7,498 bases of DNA from Desulfobacteraceae bacterium (GTDB taxonomy: Bacteria > Desulfobacterota > DSM-4660 > Desulfatiglandales > B25-G16): positions 1 to 7,498 of the forward strand of contig JAUWZC010000105.1 of NCBI GenBank assembly GCA_030615565.1, given 5' to 3'. The notes under the pieces were generated by a model. That model saw nothing but the letters and a program-made list of their open reading frames with translations. It did no database searches and was not told the origin of the DNA. This document shows positions 4,812 through 7,498 of this stretch, one piece after another. The translations under genes and the position numbers were made by a program. Every line of letters begins with the position of its first letter. Position 1 is the first letter of the stretch.

Positions 4812-5387
4812 GTGAAGTTCAAAGATATTCTCCAACTTCTAACAAACCATTTTGAACAAGAAAAGATTGACTATGCCTTAATAGGTGCCTTTGCACTGAA
4901 AGCGTACGGATATGTTCGAGCTACACAGGATGTGGATTTTTTGGTCAGAAATAAGCATCAGGATGAAATTATTGCCTATTTAGAATCCCTTGGTTATGAA
5001 ACTATATATCGTTCCGCTGGGTACTCTAATCACGTTAATCCCGTATCAAAATTAGGTAGGATCGGTTTTGTTTATGTCAAAGGGCAAACAGCAAAAAACA
5101 TTTTCAGAGAAACCAGACGGCTTCTCATTTTGGGTGATCTATCTCTACCGGTCATCAGCCCTGAACATTTAATAGCCCTGAAAGTTTTTGCCATGAAAAA
5201 TGATCCTGACAGAGTATTTAGAGAGATGGCAGATATCAAACATATTCTCTCCTTGCTAGGGATTGACATAGAAGCAATCAAAAGATACTTTAACAAATAT
5301 GGTCAATTAGAAAGGTATTATGAGCTTATCGGTGAAAAACAGTCAACGACCCCGCCCTTCCGGGCGGGCCTTGAAAAAAGGAAATAA
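4812..5387 (+). CDS. AbiEii-like nucleotidyltransferase-fold protein
   Basis: A 191-residue protein of the minimal nucleotidyltransferase superfamily, of the type often annotated AbiEii toxin or DUF6036. YALIGAFALKAYGYVRATQD at 21-40 with Asp40-x-Asp42 gives the G(G/A)-x13-R-x-T-x-D-x-D signature. The usual third carboxylate, in a R-V-D-F-x-Y-V type strand, appears as Gly85 (R-I-G-F-V-Y-V), so activity is uncertain. The helical block SPEHLIALKVFAMKNDPDR and DIKHILSLLGID are typical of the C-terminal half. The natural C terminus was probably near residue 178; the last 13 or so residues (S-T-T-P-P-F-R-A-G-L-E-K-R-K) are encoded by a GC-rich palindrome. GTG 4812 starts the frame, with GAAGG (4804-4808) close upstream. 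It overlaps the next gene, suggesting a two-gene module. Confidence 0.75.
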   Translation: MKFKDILQLLTNHFEQEKIDYALIGAFALKAYGYVRATQDVDFLVRNKHQDEIIAYLESLGYETIYRSAGYSNHVNPVSKLGRIGFVYVKGQTAKNIFRETRRLLILGDLSLPVISPEHLIALKVFAMKNDPDRVFREMADIKHILSLLGIDIEAIKRYFNKYGQLERYYELIGEKQSTTPPFRAGLEKRK

Positions 5388-5628
5388 TTCATTAGCCGCC
5401 TCCATCCCCACCCTCCCGGGTGGGGCATTAAAGGGCGGCGGTAAAAAGAAAGAATTGATATTGGAAACCGATCTTTTATTATCTCCCGGGGACTTTACGG
5501 CTCTTAAGAATCCCACAGCCCATGATGCACAAGACCTTGAAAGCTATCTTGATTTTTTGGAGGAAATAGGGGCCTTTGAATCAAAAAAGGTTAGAGCAAA
5601 ACTTTATAGAGAAGTGTTCGTCCTATAA
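5320..5628 (+). CDS. Small protein downstream of the nucleotidyltransferase, possible antitoxin partner
   Basis: No confident family. The conserved-looking part begins around residue 44 and reads K-E-L-I-L-E-T-D-L-L-L-S-P-G-D-F, then DLESYLDFLEEIGAF and a basic C terminus: a short acidic domain with one amphipathic helix. In this position, next to an AbiEii-like nucleotidyltransferase, a role as cognate antitoxin is plausible but inferred from context. The start is unsure. ATG 5320 lies inside the upstream gene and would give 102 residues, whose first 41 are largely translated palindromic repeat (Q-R-P-R-P-S-G-R and P-T-L-P-G-G-A). A TTG at 5455 would give only the conserved part, without a Shine-Dalgarno. 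An ancestral start was perhaps displaced by repeat insertion. Confidence 0.5.
   Translation: MSLSVKNSQRPRPSGRALKKGNNSLAASIPTLPGGALKGGGKKKELILETDLLLSPGDFTALKNPTAHDAQDLESYLDFLEEIGAFESKKVRAKLYREVFVL
5351..5368. repeat. GC-rich palindrome in the coding overlap
   Basis: CCCGCCC (5351-5357) and GGGCGGG (5362-5368) form a 7-bp perfect stem around TTCC. It falls in the last codons of the nucleotidyltransferase and, in a different frame, in the 5' part of the next gene. Downstream is an A-run and not a T-run, so it is not a plus-strand terminator. Confidence 0.65.
5395..5439. repeat. Nested GC-rich palindrome inside the small partner gene
   Basis: The inner stem CCCCACCC (5406-5413) with GGGTGGGG (5418-5425) has 8 bp around TCCC. 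The outer stem GCCGCC (5395-5400) pairs with GGCGGC (5434-5439). The unit stays in frame with the downstream conserved part and separates it from the nucleotidyltransferase end. Confidence 0.6.
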
Positions 5629-5762
5629 TCCTCAATTCCTTCAGTTTGTGTTCAGTTTCGAGCCTTTATTTTTCACATAGAGGGATCGAGTAAAGTCCTC
5701 CCTCAAGGAGATAGAGGCAAGTCCTTAATAAACTGCTCAAATAATGATGGTGATTTAAAAGA
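5629..5762. other. Convergent intergenic spacer
   Basis: A 134-bp gap between convergent genes. I see only weak stems (TCCT at 5696-5699 with AGGA at 5705-5708; GAGG with CCTC variants) and no hairpin-plus-T-run on either strand. No gene is visible. Confidence 0.35.
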
Positions 5763-6407
5763 TTACTTGCCGATAGCCTTTAGTATGGCCTTGGCAAATT
5801 CCATCTCTGACTGTGCACCAACTATGCTATGCTCCTCATTAATAACGGTATGAGGCACTCCATGGACATTGTACTTTACAGCAAGAAAAGAAAATTCTGA
5901 GCCTTCCACCATGTCAGCGGTGATATGGTCACTAGCCATGGCAAATCTGTGGACAGTGCGAACTGCACCTGGGCAATAGGGTCAGGTAGGGGAGATCAAG
6001 ACCTGCATGTGAACAGGACGATCAACCTTGTCTAACTCAGCCATCACTTCCTTACTCAGTGCCGGGTTCCTTTTTCCAACGTCAATGATATCCTCTATCA
6101 AGACATTAAACTCATAACCAGCAGGTACTCCGTAAAAGCGGATTCCATAGTCCTTATCACCCAAAAGGACAGTGGCCGGTATTTTGTCCACTCCGTGCTT
6201 CTTGGCCAGGCCTGCCTCGGCTACAAAGTCATGCACCTCAAGAGAGAGTTTATCTGAAAGGCCGGAGATTTCCTCAAGCATAGCCCTGGTCATCTCACAG
6301 TGCGGGCACTCCATCTCCTGGGTGAACATAACGATCTTGACATCCTTCTCAATACCCTTGAAGACATTTATCAGTTTTCCCCTGTCTTTTTCCTTTAAAA
6401 TTCCCAT
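5763..6407 (-). CDS. Protein disulfide oxidoreductase with two thioredoxin folds, predicted selenoprotein (Sec142)
   Basis: Read as 214 residues with the TGA at 5984-5982 decoded as selenocysteine. Unit 1 (about 20-120) has C34-P-H-C37 and cis-Pro77 (K-I-P-A-T-V). Unit 2 (about 132-214) has Sec142-P-Y-C145 in S-P-T-U-P-Y-C-P-G-A-V-R, and cis-Pro185 (G-V-P-H-T-V). Archaeal and bacterial PDOs have C-P-Y-C there, so the TGA replaces exactly the attacking Cys. After TGA the same frame runs 72 codons to TAA at 5765-5763 with normal family sequence (V-H-R-F-A-M, then Y-N-V-H-G-V-P-H-T-V-I-N), so no frameshift is needed. A SECIS-like hairpin lies 11 nt on. ATG 6407-6405 has GAGGTG 4 nt upstream. It follows an AhpF-like reductase, the likely electron donor. 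Alternatives are a nonsense mutation or a sequencing error in TGT/TGC. A conventional caller would stop at codon 141. Confidence 0.85.
5954..5971 (-). promoter_or_regulatory. Bacterial SECIS-like hairpin downstream of in-frame UGA
   Basis: On the minus strand, counting from the base after TGA, bases 14-17 (GTGC) pair with 23-26 (GCAC) around the loop AGTTC, with a G-U pair below. Allowing one bulged G, CAG/CTG extends the stem to 6 bp. A GU lies in the apical loop, with its G 19 nt after TGA, within the roughly 16-37 nt range accepted for bacterial SECIS elements. The core GGTGCAGTTCGCACT resembles the E. coli fdhF element (GGTTGCAGGTCTGCACC), where SelB binds. This supports Sec insertion; folding was judged by eye. 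Confidence 0.65.
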
Positions 6408-6420
6408 AACGCACCTCGCT

Positions 6421-6431
6421 AACTAAATTAG
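6421..6431. repeat. Flanking direct repeat, copy 1 (AACTAAATTAG)
   Basis: An 11-bp perfect match to 6608-6618, with mismatches just outside on both sides. It lies immediately upstream (minus strand) of the selenoprotein Shine-Dalgarno. The copy includes a duplicate of the reductase stop codon (6423-6425), as expected of a target-site duplication. Confidence 0.6.
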
Positions 6432-6607
6432 GACGCAGACCCGCCTGCCAGACGGCGGGCAGGTTTTCGCCGACCTGCCCGCCATGCGAGTCCGCAAGGC
6501 GAGGCGGGCGGGTATCCGCAGATAATTATTCTATTAGCTCTTTATATTTATGCGCCTTAGGCACATTTAAAATCTTTGCAATCTGCGTCCAAAAAGGAAA
6601 TTCATAC
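6431..6607. mobile_element. Palindromic non-autonomous insertion between the two redox genes
   Basis: It starts with GGACGCAGA (6431-6439), which has a perfect inverted copy TCTGCGTCC at 6582-6590. Inside are an 11-bp perfect stem GGCGGGCAGGT/ACCTGCCCGCC (6454-6464, 6473-6483, 8-nt loop), further CCCGCC/GGCGGG pairings (6478-6483 with 6503-6508) and a one-mismatch copy (6551-6565) of the palindrome at 1229-1243. The 11-bp direct repeats at 6421-6431 and 6608-6618 flank it. No coding capacity is seen. It resembles MITE- or REP-like elements; I cannot name the family. The strong stem may attenuate transcription from reductase to selenoprotein. Confidence 0.65.
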
Positions 6608-6618
6608 AACTAAATTAG
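6608..6618. repeat. Flanking direct repeat, copy 2 (overlaps reductase stop)
   Basis: The second copy of AACTAAATTAG contains the functional TAG stop of the reductase (6612-6610). If copy 2 plus the insert are removed, the reductase stop falls 15 nt before the selenoprotein ATG. Confidence 0.6.
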
Positions 6619-7498
6619 AAACTTGTTAATAAGATAATTATATGCGGATAATGCGGCCTTTGCTCCCTCGCCGGCAGCTATAACAATCTGCTTATGAGGG
6701 ACAGTGGTAACATCACCGGCTCCGAATAGGCCTTCTATGCTGGTCCTGCAGGAGCAATCCACGATCACCTCGCCTTGCTCATTTAATTCAACGAGGTTCT
6801 TGACCGATTCGTTATTGGGTAAAAGTCCAATCTCCACAAAGACCCCGTTCGCATCCAGCTTCTCTTCCGCTTCGTTTTCCCGGTTCCTGACAACCACACC
6901 GGTCACTCTATCCTTACCCTCGATTCTGACAACCTGGTGGTAATCGAGTAAGATCGCCTTATCTGTCTGTTTCACTCTTTCTTGAAGAGACTCATCCGCC
7001 TGCCATCCCTTGATGAAATTTACAAGGATGACTTCTGCCCCCACCTTCAATAAATCCACAGCCGTAGTAAAGGCCGAATTTCCGCCACCAGCCACAACCA
7101 CCTTTTTCCCTTTAAAGAACGGGGCATCACATGTAGCGCAATAGGCTACACCTCTTCCAACCAACTCCTTTTCTCCTGGCACATTAAGCGGACGGTGGCG
7201 TTTGCCAGTGGCAAGGATCAATGTTTGACTTGAATAAATTTTACCATCATCTGTCCGGACCTTGAAGTTGTTTCCCTCTTTATTTGCTTCGGTAATAGCT
7301 GGCCCCAGGCTGACTGGTATATCAAAACCTTTCACATGCTCCTCAAAACTGTCAACCAGGTCCTTGGCATTTATGCTCTGAAATCCAAGCCAATTCTCGA
7401 TCTCCGAGGTTTCTCTTACCTGGCCTCCAAAATCCTTGGTGATAATGGCAAGCTTCATCATCTTTCGAGCAGCATAAACCGCCGCGCTCATTGCCGCA
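6610..7498 (-). CDS. trxB: Thioredoxin reductase / AhpF C-terminal-like flavoprotein (5' end outside window)
   Basis: An FAD-dependent pyridine-nucleotide disulfide reductase; 295 codons are visible and the frame is open to the window edge. It enters at A-A-M-S-A-A-V-Y-A-A-R, just after the N-terminal GxGxxG FAD motif, so about 15-20 residues are missing. Numbering from the Met at 7491, the redox pair is C118-A-T-C121 followed by D-A-P-F-F-K-G-K-K, the nucleotide-binding motif is A-G-G-G-N-S-A at 134-140, and the second FAD motif is G-A-G-D at 257-260. AhpF-like traits are F-I-K-G-W-Q-A-D-E-S-L-Q instead of the H-R-R-D NADPH signature of E. coli TrxB, G-V-F-V-E-I-G-L-L-P-N, and TTVPHKQIVIAAGEGAKAAL. 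NADH use is therefore plausible. It lies upstream of the Sec-containing PDO and is the likely donor for it. Confidence 0.93.
   Translation of the reverse strand, partial: AAMSAAVYAARKMMKLAIITKDFGGQVRETSEIENWLGFQSINAKDLVDSFEEHVKGFDIPVSLGPAITEANKEGNNFKVRTDDGKIYSSQTLILATGKRHRPLNVPGEKELVGRGVAYCATCDAPFFKGKKVVVAGGGNSAFTTAVDLLKVGAEVILVNFIKGWQADESLQERVKQTDKAILLDYHQVVRIEGKDRVTGVVVRNRENEAEEKLDANGVFVEIGLLPNNESVKNLVELNEQGEVIVDCSCRTSIEGLFGAGDVTTVPHKQIVIAAGEGAKAALSAYNYLINKFLI

Noticed and set aside
4529..4822. Minus-strand 97-codon frame
   Set aside because: Odd composition, no Shine-Dalgarno, no recognisable motif, and it opposes the transcription of its neighbours.
5763..5981. Frameshift or separate pseudogene fragment for the second thioredoxin fold
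   Set aside because: No frame change is needed across the TGA, and there is no independent start or Shine-Dalgarno for the downstream part.
5982..6407. A 141-residue protein ending at TGA
   Set aside because: The same frame continues for 72 family-typical codons with the TGA exactly at a redox Cys position, so the short form is probably an annotation artefact.
1..7498. CRISPR array or phage genes
   Set aside because: No regularly spaced repeats and no phage structural or integrase genes were seen on either strand.

Overview
The window looks like a chromosomal piece of an anaerobic bacterium. Base composition is moderate, Shine-Dalgarno sequences are strong, and the gene mix (short-form S-adenosylhomocysteinase, crotonase-fold acyl-CoA enzyme, several toxin-antitoxin modules, a redox pair with a likely selenocysteine) fits a Desulfobacterota- or Nitrospirota-like lineage. 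That placement is an inference from gene style only.

Layout. 1-585: 3' part of S-adenosylhomocysteinase (ahcY). 586-839: intergenic, with a consensus-like promoter, an inverted TTCCA-type repeat and a small hairpin. 840-927: tRNA-Leu(UAA) with encoded CCA. 905-1264: a 339-bp mini-element in which a GIY-YIG endonuclease gene sits between two perfect 21-bp copies of the tRNA 3' end. 1527-2293: ribbon-helix-helix antitoxin plus PIN-domain toxin, preceded by a four-copy heptamer that looks like an autoregulatory operator. 2376-3155: a PaaG-like crotonase-fold enzyme that lacks both hydratase glutamates. 3336-3569: an orphan Phd-type antitoxin. 3816-4438: a second, complete Phd/PIN module with an ATGA overlap. 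4439-4811: mostly empty, with a possible gene remnant. 4812-5628: an AbiEii-like nucleotidyltransferase overlapping a small partner gene, with GC-rich palindromes inside the coding junction.

On the minus strand, 7498 to 5763 carries the most interesting part. A thioredoxin reductase whose sequence is closest to the C-terminal half of AhpF is followed by a two-domain protein disulfide oxidoreductase resembling the N-terminal half of AhpF. The second gene is interrupted by one in-frame TGA at exactly the first Cys of its second CxxC motif (P-T-[TGA]-P-Y-C-P). It then continues in the same frame through a complete second thioredoxin fold to TAA at 5763. A bacterial SECIS-like hairpin follows the TGA at the expected distance. 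I read this as an undescribed or under-annotated selenoprotein of 214 residues, probably part of a split AhpF-type electron chain: pyridine nucleotide to FAD, to the reductase CATC, to the Sec/Cys pair, to a peroxiredoxin or other disulfide target.

The two redox genes are now separated by about 200 bp, but this gap holds a palindromic insertion flanked by an 11-bp direct repeat. Removing one repeat copy plus the insert leaves a 15-nt gap with a Shine-Dalgarno, so they were probably a tight operon. Several other short GC-rich palindromes, two of them near-identical across 5 kb, indicate that small non-autonomous repeats have shaped the region.
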